In this document: one piece after another, positions 37,755 to 48,398 of the stretch
Layout: each line of letters opens with the position of its first letter
Numbering within the stretch: position 1 is the stretch's first letter
From: Siphonodentalium dalli
Lineage: Eukaryota > Mollusca > Scaphopoda > Gadilida > Siphonodentaliidae
DNA length: 64,000 bases
NCBI GenBank assembly: GCA_032622095.1
Contig: CP136062.1
Location: 198,225,887 to 198,289,886 of the forward strand
Direction: 5' to 3'
Translations under genes and position numbers: made by a program
Notes under the pieces: generated by a model
Told to the model about the DNA's origin: nothing
The model's input: only the letters and a program-made list of their open reading frames with translations
The model's database searches: none

Positions 37755-38080
37755 GGTCAAAAAGAGATTCATATTTTCATTCTCCAGAACACTTGGAGGG
37801 ATGCAGGCTTTGAATTTTGACGGGGGCGAAAAACCCAATCCCCGTAAATAGACCCGTGTTTGGCATTGACGGGGCCATAAAGCTCACAACCCCAGTATGC
37901 AGCAAGCCAAGTACAAAGAGATAAAAGTTTAATCAGTAAATACAAACAATAAACAACAAGTTTTAATTGACAAACATGTATGACTTTTGGTACATACATG
38001 ATTCATTACCTGGTTCAACTAGTGCTTCAAATGTGTTTGATTAATATTACCACAATATGCTGAACTTGTTCTTTAATTAA

Positions 38081-38472
38081 CCCTTTACCCAACAAACCAG
38101 CCAAAACCGGCCAAATAAAGCTTCAACAGCCTAAAATATCTTCGGTCTGTCTCAATAGAACCATACAAATATGGATATCATTGGAACCGGCTCCTTGACC
38201 ACATTGTGATAGTTACAGTTATGCCCTGTGCCAATGCATTCTCTTATATATGCAAGTCGACCATAGGTCGCCTCGCATATATAAGAGAATGCATTGGCCT
38301 AAAAAATATCTTTTTTTAACACTTTTTACCATTTTTTCTTACATTCTTTAACAATTTTATAATTTTTAATGTGTTAAGCCAATGCATTCTCTTATATATG
38401 CGAGGCGACCTATGGTCGACTCGCATATATAAGAGAATGCATTGGCACAGGGCCGTTTTGTTGGGTAAAGGG
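38081..38472. mobile_element. TTAA MITE B1 with double-hairpin cassette
   Basis: TTAA flanks at 38077-38080 and 38473-38476. Left terminus CCCTTTACCCAACAAACCAG; right terminus TTTTGTTGGGTAAAGGG. Hairpins at about 38230-38300 and 38380-38450 are inverted copies with 26-33-bp stems. Single-copy sequence about 140 bp long lies on the left side only. Confidence 0.9.
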
Positions 38473-38596
38473 TTAAGGAACCAACAATTTTGATAATGAT
38501 GCTGATGTTATTGATGTTCATGTCTGATTTACATAACGGTGCATGTGCAGGGGAGATAATGTGCTACAATCCAAGGACTTGTATCGAATCAGTCTT

Positions 38597-38730
38597 ATTA
38601 AAGGTACTCAATCTGATTTAATGGTCCCCATATCATCAGATTCCAACAACATTTTTTTGAAATGCCGCTTCAGTTATCAGAATCGATTAATTGCCCAAAA
38701 ATAATACCCCCAAAGCCATTGAAATAGTAG
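38597..38730. mobile_element. TTAA MITE K, left-end fragment
   Basis: TTAA|AGGTACTCAATCTGATTT with ATATCATCAGATTCCAACAA, as at 1265. The rest is missing. Confidence 0.6.
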
Positions 38731-38739
38731 TTTGGGAGC

Positions 38740-39140
38740 ACTAATTTGAATTTTGAAACTTTTAACTTTTGAAAATTATCCTTTGCAGCTGCAACAGTAA
38801 GAAAAAGTTTTTCCCAAGAATACATCCTTTTATATGTTCACATTTCATATGAAATTCAGCCCTGTGTAGGCTCTCTCATTGGAAACACAAAAAGGTCTTT
38901 TTTCAGACCCACCCCTTGCCATTTTCAATACACAAAGCTTGGAGGGATTATGAAAATCAAATATCTTTTCATCTGTGGATCCCAGTTATCAAAGTAAAAA
39001 CAGCTGGAGAGAGTACTTCAAATAGAGCCAGGAAGGGATGAAAGAATTAATTTCAAGAAAACCATTCCACCCGATTTAATGTAAATTTTCTTTTTCTTTT
39101 TCATTAAGGATGGCAGCACTAGCATAAAATCATGTGTGAA
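38740..39140. other. Unrecognised intergenic sequence
   Basis: No supported feature. Confidence 0.5.
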
Positions 39141-39240
39141 TAAATAGATATCTATATATAAATACACATAATAAACAGATACCTATATATAAATACACAT
39201 CATAAATAGATACCTATATATAAATACACATAATAAATTA
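39141..39240. repeat. Short tandem repeat, about 35 bp x 3
   Basis: AATAGATATCTATATATAAA and TACACATAATAAAC repeated three times with small changes. Confidence 0.85.
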
Positions 39241-39569
39241 GTTTTAAAGTTGTATTCAGGGCTCCAGGCCATTTTTTATGAAACCTGTTTCACTGTTTAT
39301 TAAGATTCTAGTGTATATAATAACACGTTTGGAATGCGAAGTGGCACATGAGATGCACTATCTTGTTTGACATTTAAATTTCTATCCATTTATTTCATCA
39401 TCTCCATGTTTTAGATACACATGAATGTTCATTTTTCACAATAACAAAAATACATTATTTTTGTATATAGTATTAGTTTATATGTCGCAATTGGTTTTCA
39501 ACATTAAATAAACAACTGCATTAATTTAGAAATTATGTGTTGTTGTATCTGGAGGTCTGCAACACTTAA

Positions 39570-40112
39570 CCCTTCCATGACTTGAGCTTTCTGAAATTTT
39601 GCGAAAACCCTGTGCCAATGCATGCTATTATATAGGTGAATCTCCCATAAGGAGGCTCATATTTATAAGAAAATACATTGGCCTAACAATATTTACATTG
39701 ACCTTGTGAGCCAATGCATTCTCTTATACATGCGAGGCTCCCTATGGGAGACTTGTATATACAAGAGAATGCACTGGCACAGGATCTTTAATGCTGCACC
39801 AGCACAGCTCATGATCATGAAATGATGAAAGGGTTAAACAAACAACTGTGTTAAATTATAAATTGTGTGTAGGGGTATCTGGAGGTCTGGAACCCTTAAC
39901 ACTTTCGCGACGGGTACAGTATTAAAGATCCTGTGCTGGTGCATTCTCTTATAAATGCGATTCTCCCATAGGGAACCTCGCATATATAAGAGAATACACT
40001 GGCTTACAAGGTGAAGGTAAATAATGTTAGGCCAATGTATTCTCTTATATATGCGAGGCTCGATATGGGAGACATTGGCACAGGGTTTCAGGAAGCTCCA
40101 GTCATGAAAGGG
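39570..40112. mobile_element. Two adjacent TTAA MITEs D1 and D2
   Basis: D1 (39570-39833) and D2 (39900-40112) are each flanked by TTAA. Ends CCCTTCCATGAC / GATGAAAGGG and CACTTTCGCGACGG / CATGAAAGGG. Both carry degenerate hairpin cassettes (CCTGTGCCAATGCATGC; GGCCAATGTATTCTCTTATA). The ~60 bp before each element is also duplicated (ATCTGGAGGTCTG), so the pair arose by tandem duplication. Confidence 0.82.
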
Positions 40113-40115
40113 TTA

Positions 40116-40740
40116 ATACATATAATATAAACAGAGCACCATTAATATAAAAAGGTGGGAAGCTCAAACGGTCTGATACAACGAATGAAGAAAGGGAAGC
40201 TCAATCTGACTTGTAACATGAACAGGGTTTTCACTCCCACTAGATAAATGTAAAAGTAACACTCAGTTAGAAAATATTATTTTCATGTGCCAAAAAATTT
40301 GGCAAGTGAGTTCTCAAATGCACAAGAGAGTAGAAAGTGTTTACAATGTCATTGTTCGCTGAAACCATCCAGGTCACGAAAGCTCCATCTCACAGTTACA
40401 TAGTATATATCCAGGTTAGGGAAAACAACATCTTAACCTCTTTGCTGCTAAATGACGTTATGACGTCGTGCGCTGGGCTGTTGACGTTATTGCCATTTTC
40501 CAATAGGAAAATATAACGGGAATATCACAAGAACCATAAAACTGACTCCGTTGAAAGGCTATTATCATTCACAATCGTGGAACATCATACACTGTTTGAA
40601 TCTTCGAGATACAGTTATTCCGATGCACCAATCTCTGAGTTCCAGTTTTGTATAATGGCCTACTGCTAGTGTGCTTAAGTAGGTCTGTAGTACCTACGGA
40701 CCATATAGCATACGGAATGCACTTTTATAGCAGCGAAGAG
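40116..40740. other. Unrecognised intergenic sequence
   Basis: AT-rich, no supported gene. A short palindromic GACGTTATGACGTCGTG occurs near 40454. Confidence 0.5.
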
Positions 40741-40745
40741 GTTAA

Positions 40746-41126
40746 CCCTTTACCCAACAAACCGGCCAAAACCGCCCAAATAAAGCTTCAACAGCCTAAA
40801 ATATCTTCGGTCTGTCTCAATAGAACCATAAATATATGGATATCATTGGAACCGGCTCCTTGACCACATTGTGATAGTTAGTTATGCCCTGTGCCAATGC
40901 ATTCTCTTATATATGCGAGTCGACCATAGGTCGCCTCGCATATATAAGAGAATGCATTGGCCTAAAAAAAATCTTTTTTTTACCATTTTTTCTTACATTC
41001 TTTAACAATTTTATAATTTTTAATGTGTTAAGCCAATGCATTCTCTTATATATGCGAGGCGACCTATGGTCGACTCGCATATATAAGAGAATGCATTGGC
41101 ACAGGGCCGTTCTGTTGGGTAAAGGG
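40746..41126. mobile_element. TTAA MITE B2 with double-hairpin cassette
   Basis: TTAA at 40742-40745 and 41127-41130. Very similar to 38081-38472 across its whole length, including the left-side unique part, with a shorter spacer between the hairpins. Confidence 0.92.
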
Positions 41127-41359
41127 TTAATCAACTGACAGTTAATTGGAATGCCTATGGGATATGTCAGGCCATTTTGTATGACAGTGACGTTTACACA
41201 AGTACATGTAATTCCCTTTCTGTAGGATGGCTACAAATTGATTATATTGGCTGGTGATTCTTTTATAGTTTTATGATAACCCAATGAAGGACAAGACTTG
41301 TAAGTGTTTCAAAAAGCATTTATCCATGCATAATAATCAATGTTCTATAAACTTCTTAA

Positions 41360-41597
41360 CCCTTTATGACGGGAGAAGTGGTGGTGCCGCGTTAATGATC
41401 CTGTGCCAGTGTATTCTCTTATGCAAGTCTCGGATAGGGAGCCCGGTGTATATATAAGAGAAACTGGTTTACAAGGTCAATGTAAATATTGGACCAATGT
41501 ATTCTCTTATATGTAGATATATATTTGATGCTCCCTATATGGGAATTCCCATATATAAGAGAATGCATTGGCACAGGAAGATCCAGTCATGGAAGGG
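41360..41597. mobile_element. TTAA MITE D3 with degenerate hairpin cassette
   Basis: TTAA flanks at 41356-41359 and 41598-41601. Ends CCCTTTATGACGGGAG / CAGTCATGGAAGGG. Internal GTGTATTCTCTTATGC and inverted partner TATATAAGAGAATGCATTGG. Confidence 0.8.
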
Positions 41598-41601
41598 TTA
41601 A

Positions 41602-42440
41602 TTTGTTCCAGATATTATTTGGCAAAAAATAGATTTGTTTGTCAAACATTTGGCAAAAGTCAATTTTGGGCCAGCACAGACCCGGAACATGAACTATTTT
41701 TTGTAGCCTGTCTTTTAAGGAATATTTTTATGATACATAACAGTTGGAAGTCTCACTTATTGGTCAGCAGTGAGAAGTGGGAAACTACATTGCCAGAATG
41801 GAAAATCATGTCTGAATACATTGAAGACAGATGAGGCAAATTGAAAATGCATTGTACAAGTATATATAACATTCCTGTCTGTCCAGTTAAAAAAATCATT
41901 TTGGTTTGCAAGAACGATATAAATAAGGAATTATATACAGTATGACACATTATGACATGCAAATTATTTACATGACAAAAATGTACAAATGAATGATCAA
42001 ATTGAAAGACTGGAGTGGTTCATCAATACATAAATCAATCCACATGTCCCTGACACAAATGAGTCATACAATGACAGAAGCCAAATACATGAATGACATA
42101 AGATTCTTTTTCTTAAAATTGAGAATAAGTACATGCCCTCAAATAGGTGGCCAAAATGGGACAACTATAAGAAAGTTGATTCCACTGACCATCACAATCT
42201 TGGTATAATTCCCTTTATTTTGGTATTTCGATCTACGTTGTAAGGCTAGTAATGACGGAGATACATGTATCATTGGTGAAACTCCAGAAATAAAATATTA
42301 GTAGCACAAGAAGGCCAAGTTTGTATTATATTGTAAATCATACTTGCAACTTTCCTGTATTTTCTGTTTACAATTCATCCAGGAGCCAACTATAATAGTA
42401 TCAAATTCAAAAAGGCAAGGATGATCCTCCAGGGAGGTAA
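41602..42440. other. Unrecognised intergenic sequence
   Basis: Short frames (up to 88 codons, partly in the MITE) without family features. No gene called. Confidence 0.5.
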
Positions 42441-42456
42441 TCTCAATCACTTGAAT

Positions 42457-42512
42457 ATCCTAAAAATGGTCTAGCGCTTTCGATACAAGTGTATCTTCGT
42501 CAGGACCAGGAT
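42457..42512 (-). ncRNA. Hammerhead-ribozyme-like motif
   Basis: On the minus strand: ATCCTGGTC (stem I 5' side), core CTGACGA, one extra A, stem II GATAC-ACTT-GTATC, GAAA, a minimal stem III within AGCGCT, A at the cleavage position, then GACC...AGGAT (stem I 3' side with a 6-nt ATTTTT bulge). Both parts of stem I pair fully. The extra A between the core and stem II departs from the strict consensus, so activity is uncertain. The very short stem III resembles Penelope-type hammerheads that act as dimers. Confidence 0.5.
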
Positions 42513-42540
42513 GGTGTAGATAGATGTGGATTTTGCCTGT

Positions 42541-42549
42541 CCTTTTATA
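42541..42549 (-). promoter_or_regulatory. TATA box upstream of hammerhead-like motif
   Basis: TATAAAAGG on the minus strand. A start about 30 bases downstream would fall near 42519, just before the ribozyme-like stem at 42512. Confidence 0.45.
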
Positions 42550-42829
42550 CTCTAGGTTGATTGAGCGTGAATTTGATTGGTCAAAGGGTAGATGTCGGGT
42601 GTTTATGGACACAGAAGAGGTCTCAGAGTTGAGTGCGGGTATATTGCGGGTATGTGGTGCCTCGCGATTCCCGATAGTCTATGCGGGTAGTTTGTGCGGG
42701 TATATTGTTGCTGCCCCGTCACTAGTTTAGTGCGGGTAATTGTAGCGGGTATGTTGTATACAAAGCTACTAGTATAATAACGTGATGTGTCCATGAATTA
42801 AAGCACTTCCCCACACCCAACGTGTCCCT

Positions 42830-43650
42830 CACTATAGTAATCCATGTTGACAACTTACAAAGGGGAACTAAATGCACACGCACAAATCTGGAACACTAAA
42901 CCTCAGCACAGCACCTCAGCTCGCAAACAAAGAGAGAGATAGCGCGGATCCTCATTCTCCGCGCACACCCTACCACCAGTAGGCACTAACAAGAAGGACT
43001 TTAATTAGTCGCCTCCAATTCAACTATAATAGTAACTAAATTTTGATAAATGAGAAACTGTTAATTAATTTTCTGGTTGAACACTCTTCAAATGCTAGTC
43101 ATAACAATGCAAACTAAGCATTTATGATTAGTTAGTATGGCTCTGATCAATGAATGAACTTCCCTTTCATTGCTATTTTGTTTTTGATTTGGCAAGGAGC
43201 ATTAGATTGTAGCTCTCTCATAGAAATTATGTGCTGAAAAGTCGACCTGTTGTTCAACCAATATTTCGACTTTCAGTGGAAAGAGGACTTGCCCTATATT
43301 TGGATTCTTGGTTATTATCACTCAATTTTGTCAGGAACTTGAGACTAAAGATAGTGTATCTCTTCCTAAAAAGTTTATGTAGTTTCTGGGGTATAAAATA
43401 ATAGATATAAATCAATGACATTTTTTTGAAATGCTTCTATCAATTAATATTGATTTTATTTTTTATTTTTTCTGGTATAATACATACAACCAGATTATAA
43501 ACATTAATAAAGTCATAAAAAATAATCCATCTTCTTTGACCATTAGATCTCGACACTGTCAATACCGTATGTTCATTTAGCTATCGGGCCCTTGTAACAA
43601 TTAACACCTGTGATTAATTTTTTGATAAAACCGACATAATACACCCAGTA
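42830..43650. other. Unrecognised intergenic sequence
   Basis: No RT frame or terminal repeat seen. ACTAAAGATAGTGTATCTCT at 43346-43365 matches the repeat L terminus. Confidence 0.5.
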
Positions 43651-43652
43651 GG

Positions 43653-43906
43653 CAAGCCTTGAAATAGTGTGCCTGTCATTTGCAGAATGAGGTCCCCCAG
43701 AGGGTGAATTTAGTGATGCTACCCCGCATAGCGGGCTAGCATCACCAAATTCACCCTCTGGGAACCTCATTCTGCCGAGTTGTAAGCAGAATGAGGTCCC
43801 CAGAGGTGAATTTGGTGATGCTAGCCCGCTATGCGGGGTAGCATCACTAAATTCACCCTCTGGGGACCTCATTCTGCAAATGACAGACACACTATTTCAA
43901 GGCTTG
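43653..43906. mobile_element. Double-hairpin palindrome Z (254 bp)
   Basis: Outer inverted ends CAAGCCTTGAAATAGTGTG / CACACTATTTCAAGGCTTG. Inside are two consecutive hairpins, each with arms AGAATGAGGTCCCCAGAGG and TAGTGATGCTAC/GCTAGCATCACCA, the second being the inverse of the first. Confidence 0.9.
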
Positions 43907-44194
43907 ATCATGGTAATCATTTCCTCTAAAGTAAACCAAAAGTAGCTTTACTGTATAAACACACAATCGCTTTTACCATAAATTATAAAATAAAACAGTT
44001 ACTATGTTTCCTTTGTTTGTAATGGATGCACAAGATTTTAAAATCTCCCATATGATGGCCCCAATCTCCAATAAAATATTGACCAATCTTCGGGAGATAA
44101 ATTTTTTAGGTTAACAGGTCTGCATACACCTTTCAGGTCAGTTATATGCCTTTAAAGACAATAATTTACTCCATCTTCAGTTTCGTCTGTTTTA

Positions 44195-45463
44195 TTCACA
44201 AAAAAACAATATGTAGTTTTGATATCCAGTTGTATAAAAATGATGATGTTGTAATTGTGGCACGGAAGAGATACACTATCTTTAAGGGCATTCAATAACA
44301 TAAATTCACCTCCTGGTTGCTATGAAGCATTTACATTAATTATAGTCTGAATAGTACGCTTTGCATGATATATGGGCCGTAACATTAAAGGACCTACATC
44401 AATTGTGTCTGTAATATGTTTAAATACCTCCGACTTTAAAGACATATTATGGACTTGTTCGGGTGCGTAGAACTGACAAGTTAGTACCCAGGCACTATGC
44501 CAACTGTGGGAATGTAGCATTATACTAACATCGCCGAAAAACTCGAAGAAGTCGGTCATACCACTCCACAGAAATCAGCGTCTGAACTACGCTTAAATGT
44601 AAATATTTACATCTCGATTCGGGACGCAACAATCAGCGATAAACTAACTCAAATGAATTCGCCATCAAGAGTCATTGCATTTAATTAGTATATAAGAAAG
44701 ACGATGTGTGCTGTAAATTTGGATTAATATTCGTAAAAATAACTACCTTGAGCAATAGTATTCTCCATATCTATTTGATCACCCAACCGGAGTGTTTCAT
44801 ATCACTTTAAATAAAATTTATCTTATCTATCTTAACACACATTATCAAAAAAACAATATGTAGTTTTGATATCCACTTGTATAAAAATGATGTTGTTGTA
44901 ATTGTGGCACGGAAGAGATACACTATCTTTAAGGGCATTCAATAACATAAATTCACCTCCTGGTTGCTATGAAGCATTTACATTAATTATAGTCTGAATA
45001 GTACGCTTTGCATGTTATATGGGCCGTAACATTAAAGGACCTACATCAATTGTGTCTGTAATATGTTTAAATACCTCCGACTTTAAAGACATATTATGGA
45101 CTTGTTCGGGTGCGTAGAACTGACAAGTTAGTACCCAGGCACTATGCCAACTGTGGGAATGTAGCATTATACTAACATCGCCAAAAAACTCGAAGAAGTC
45201 GGTCATACCACTCCATAGAAATCAGCGTCTGAACTACGCTTAAATGTAAATATTTACATCTCGATTCGGGACGCAACAATCAGCGATAAACTAACTCAAA
45301 TGATTTCGCCATCAAGAGTCATTGCATTTAATTAGTATATAAGAAAGACGATGTGTGCTGTAAATTTGGATTAATATTCGTAAAAATAACTACCTTGAGC
45401 AATAGTATTCTCCATATCTATTTGATCACCCAACCGGAGTGTTTCATATCACTTTAAATAAAA
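44195..45463 (-). repeat. Two tandem copies of repeat L (offset 647 bp)
   Basis: The copies span about 44195-44815 and 44845-45463 and are nearly identical. They are reverse-oriented relatives of the 7.6-8.4 kb repeats but extend further. Each retains a minus-strand frame beginning MTDFFEFFGDVSIMLHSHSW (79 and 63 codons), which the 7.6-kb copies do not keep intact. No family match was recognised. Confidence 0.85.
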
Positions 45464-45687
45464 TATATCTTATTTATCTTAACACACATTATCACTTAGT
45501 AGCTGAGATTCATGCTGTACACAGTCACCAATCAGTGTCCTGGAAACAGTATAGTGTCAGATTTTATCAACCATGTCAGAGTTCCAGGAGAGCGTTTAGA
45601 GTAATTGGTTTTGATGATTGGTTATGTGGCATAATTCATGAGACAAGTTGGCCAGTAGGTCCGACTCTCCAAGTGAATCATGTCACG

Positions 45688-45980
45688 TAATAAGAGATTA
45701 TAGTTTAGCAAGGGAAGCCTAACTGTCTTAGTCAGTTACACTATATTTTAATACAAAGAGTATTGGTACACCAAATACCTAATTGCCTAAGTTATCATAC
45801 TTAACCCTTTACCCAACAAACCGGCCTATGATCGACTCGCATATATAAGAGAATGCATTGGCACAGGGCCCTTCTGTTGGGTAAAGGGTTAACAAGCAAT
45901 TTACTCACAACAATTCATACTGACTCACGCTTTACTAAGATAGTTTGGCATTTCCTTGCTAAACTATAATCTTGTAATTA
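45688..45980. repeat. Imperfect palindrome interrupted by MITE B3
   Basis: GATTATAGTTTAGCAAGG at 45702 and its inverse CCTTGCTAAACTATAATC near 45956 form arms with TGTCTTAGTCAG/CTGACTC further inside. MITE B3 sits between them. Confidence 0.75.
45805..45888. mobile_element. 84-bp TTAA MITE B3, internally deleted
   Basis: TTAA at 45801-45804 and 45889-45892. CCCTTTACCCAACAAACCGG at the left passes directly into half a hairpin arm (ATCGACTCGCATATATAAGA) and the right end GTTGGGTAAAGGG. Confidence 0.9.
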
Positions 45981-46004
45981 ATCACCACAAACTACTTAGT
46001 ATAT

Positions 46005-46060
46005 GGGTACATACATTACACAAACTACTTAGTATATGGGTACATACATTACACACACAT
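46005..46060. repeat. 31-bp duplication
   Basis: CAAACTACTTAGTATATGGG with TACATACATTA occurs twice in tandem. Confidence 0.9.
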
Positions 46061-46061
46061 C

Positions 46062-46590
46062 ATCCTCCAGCGATGTATGGCTCACCTCAGAAACAGAAGC
46101 CGTACAATCCGACAAAGGTGAACCTAACACAAATTTCGGAGTTTAGGAATTAGTGGATTAAAATAATAATGTAACTACATATTTGTGAAACATGATTAAA
46201 TGTCCTTAATAGAATTAAATTTTAGCTTCCACTATTCTGTTCCTGTCAATTTAGATGGCTTGGATTGCACAAAATTTGTATAACAGTTTGAAAGATTTTG
46301 CTTTTTGTTTGAGAACATTGACATTTGATCGAAAGAATTTCACAGTTCCGATTTCTGAAAATGGACTAATATTAATCGGGACTTACATCTTGTTTATTGC
46401 TGACAAATTACCCCAATGTTCCTTAATCCGCGACCTCATCACATGTACTGTAACTGCGTATTCAAGCATAACGGGAATTGCTTTTTGAAAAAAACAAATT
46501 TCTCTTCAAAATTGCCAAAATGTAGGTGTTTTTTGTCTGAAAACTGACATAAATTTGGCTTAATTTGCCAAAAAATTATATAGTGTCGTT
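46062..46590. other. Unrecognised intergenic sequence
   Basis: A 77-codon frame at 46255-46488 has no recognisable motif. Nothing else supported. Confidence 0.5.
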
Positions 46591-46593
46591 TGG

Positions 46594-46732
46594 CATAAGA
46601 TAAATACAACAATAGCATAGTGTGTTTTGAGATGTGTTTTATCTCAACTCGTTAAAAGTATGATTTTTCTAACTCATTGAGATAAAACACATCTCAAAAC
46701 ACACAATGCTATTATCGTATTTATATCTTACA
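46594..46732. repeat. Hairpin MITE (about 60-bp arms)
   Basis: GTGTGTTTTGAGATGTGTTT TATCTCAA pairs with its inverse TTGAGATAAAACACATCTCA. Outer parts AATAGCATA/TGCTATT and AAGATAAATAC/GTATTTATATCTT also pair. Confidence 0.85.
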
Positions 46733-47028
46733 ACTGTATTTTGTCACATCTATAAAGTATCTGGGAATCCACAGAGGTGATGATTGTTCTCCTGAGTAGC
46801 ATATCAACCTGTGTTTACTTGGGTAATTATTATCCACATGCAGGTTTGGTATATCTTGCAACATTTAATTGAAATTTGAACAGCCCTGTGTAAATTATTG
46901 AGAAAAGTTTGACAACAAATAGCGACCACTTATTAGGTGCATTTCAAACTAAGGAAATTCCACTTATGGGTGAAGTATATATTTCTCTTTCCAAGATCAA
47001 TATGAAATCATAAAATAATTTGGTTTAA

Positions 47029-47280
47029 CCCTTTCTATACTAAATGGACTCTCCCATTCAGTTAAAAAGTGTACATCGGAATGGTCTATTATTGTTTTGC
47101 ATGGATGTACAGGTAATACAAGCAGATGACAGATAATAAAGTAGAGAAGGAGTCCTATTTATGGAGGGAAATGTTCAGATAATAAGCTTAACAAATGGCC
47201 TATGGTCGTTTGTTGAACTTACTATCTGAACATTTCCTATGGGATAAGTACTCATCAATGATGCTTTAGCATAGAAAGGG
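47029..47280. mobile_element. TTAA MITE C1 (252 bp)
   Basis: TTAA at 47025-47028 and 47281-47284. Termini CCCTTTCTATACTAAAT / TTTAGCATAGAAAGGG. Central inverted arms AATGTTCAGATAATAAG / CTTACTATCTGAACATT. Confidence 0.9.
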
Positions 47281-47284
47281 TTAA

Positions 47285-47695
47285 AACCACAATAATGTTT
47301 GAATTCATTAAATCAAAAAGTATTTAGGGGCAGGTTATATCAGTTCTCTCAACTTATCAGTCCACTACATTTGTAATGCAAACTACTGTACATGAATTTT
47401 CCATATTTATATATATTTATGAACTGATATTTTTCGGGGAAGTGAGGTGAAGAATGACATTGATGGAAACCTGAAATTCACAAAGGATCAGAAAATTATG
47501 CGAAATTGGTGTTCAATTGGAATGAGACATTAGATGTTGCAATAATATGTAGCAATCATAACTTAAATAATCGAGCACTGCATTTTTTCTCAAAAGTTGA
47601 TGAATAGCCGATGAATAGGTCTCCTCTGAACTAACTTAAAATCAGTTTATTCCTGGTAAAATTTGACAATACAACATTTTGTGCCTTGTATTTAT
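47285..47695. other. Unrecognised intergenic sequence
   Basis: AT-rich, downstream of DENND11 on the gene strand. No feature supported. Confidence 0.5.
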
Positions 47696-47697
47696 TT

Positions 47698-48162
47698 CTT
47701 AAAGGGACCCAAAGCACTCGCAGTGTGTAAATGTGCAAAAAATATAAAAGTCTGGAAATATCACCATGAAGAAATCTATTGTTGTTCTTATATTAATTAT
47801 TAAAAGTTCTCCAATAACAAAATTTTGCATGTGAAACCAATTGTTATGTAAAACAAAACTGTTACATTGATATGTCAATAAACATCGATAATCGAGTAGT
47901 AAGTTCCGATATTTTAGTCTAAATATTATTTTCAGAATATTTTCTCAATGCTCAGATCATTTTCCAATGTTTATTGTAAAGTTTTTTTTATTGAACTTTG
48001 GTTTCTTATTGGACTAATTGGACATTGATCTGTAATGCCACTTTAACCGTAATATTTACATAACAATGTTCTTGATATGTGAAATCTCGTTATTGGAGAG
48101 TTAGAACAAAGTCAATCTATTTCACATGAACCCACTTCGAGAGCCTTGGGTCCATTTAAATA
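47698..48162. mobile_element. TIR element in the DENND11 3' UTR region
   Basis: The left end CTTAAAGGGACCCAAAG and the right end, read in reverse (ATTTAAATGGACCCAAGG), form imperfect terminal inverted repeats about 0.46 kb apart. No coding capacity was seen. The element ends about 38 bp from the DENND11 stop codon, so it would form most of the 3' UTR. Confidence 0.55.
47970..47975 (-). terminator. DENND11: Candidate poly(A) signal for DENND11
   Basis: An AATAAA hexamer on the minus strand lies about 225 bp downstream of the DENND11 stop and inside a TIR-bearing element. It is the first clear canonical hexamer I noticed after the stop. No transcript evidence is available here. Confidence 0.4.
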
Positions 48163-48199
48163 TTGCACAAGCCCAAGATTATGTCTTAATTTACTTCCA

Positions 48200-48398
48200 T
48201 CATTTCGGACAACAAGGGTTGTCAACCATGAGAACAACATCTATTCCATAGTGCTCCACCAGCTCCATAAGAAAACTTCTATCCGTGGTTGGATCGAGAC
48301 CCATTGTTCGCATGTGTTCTGACGTGAGTTGTCTATCCTGTGTGGCAGAAACATCCAATAATGTCTGGAAAATTCGGTCATTCAATTCTGTGAAAAAA
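48200..48398 (-). CDS. DENND11: DENND11 terminal exon G with stop codon
   Basis: The coding part is 199 bp and ends with TGA at 48202-48200. It encodes [39 protein letters not shown] and [20 protein letters not shown] then NPCCPK. Using acceptor TATATTTTTCAG keeps phase and gives the FF of the family. A second AG 11 bases downstream (TTTTTTCACAG) would shift the frame. Confidence 0.95.

Larger units (their letters stand above)
42440..42800 (-). mobile_element. Penelope-like retroelement LTR-type fragment (probable)
   Basis: The minus strand carries a TATA box (TATAAAAGG, 42549-42541), then a hammerhead-like motif at 42512-42457. Upstream of the TATA box are irregular CCCGCACTAAACTAGTGACG / ATACCCGCA repeats. 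A hammerhead motif in an LTR-like repeat with no RT frame is a known arrangement for Penelope-like elements. No RT or GIY-YIG sequence is visible here, so family assignment is tentative. Confidence 0.45.

Noticed and set aside
41568-41834. 88-codon plus-strand frame
   Set aside because: It begins inside MITE D3 and continues into unrelated AT-rich sequence. No family features.
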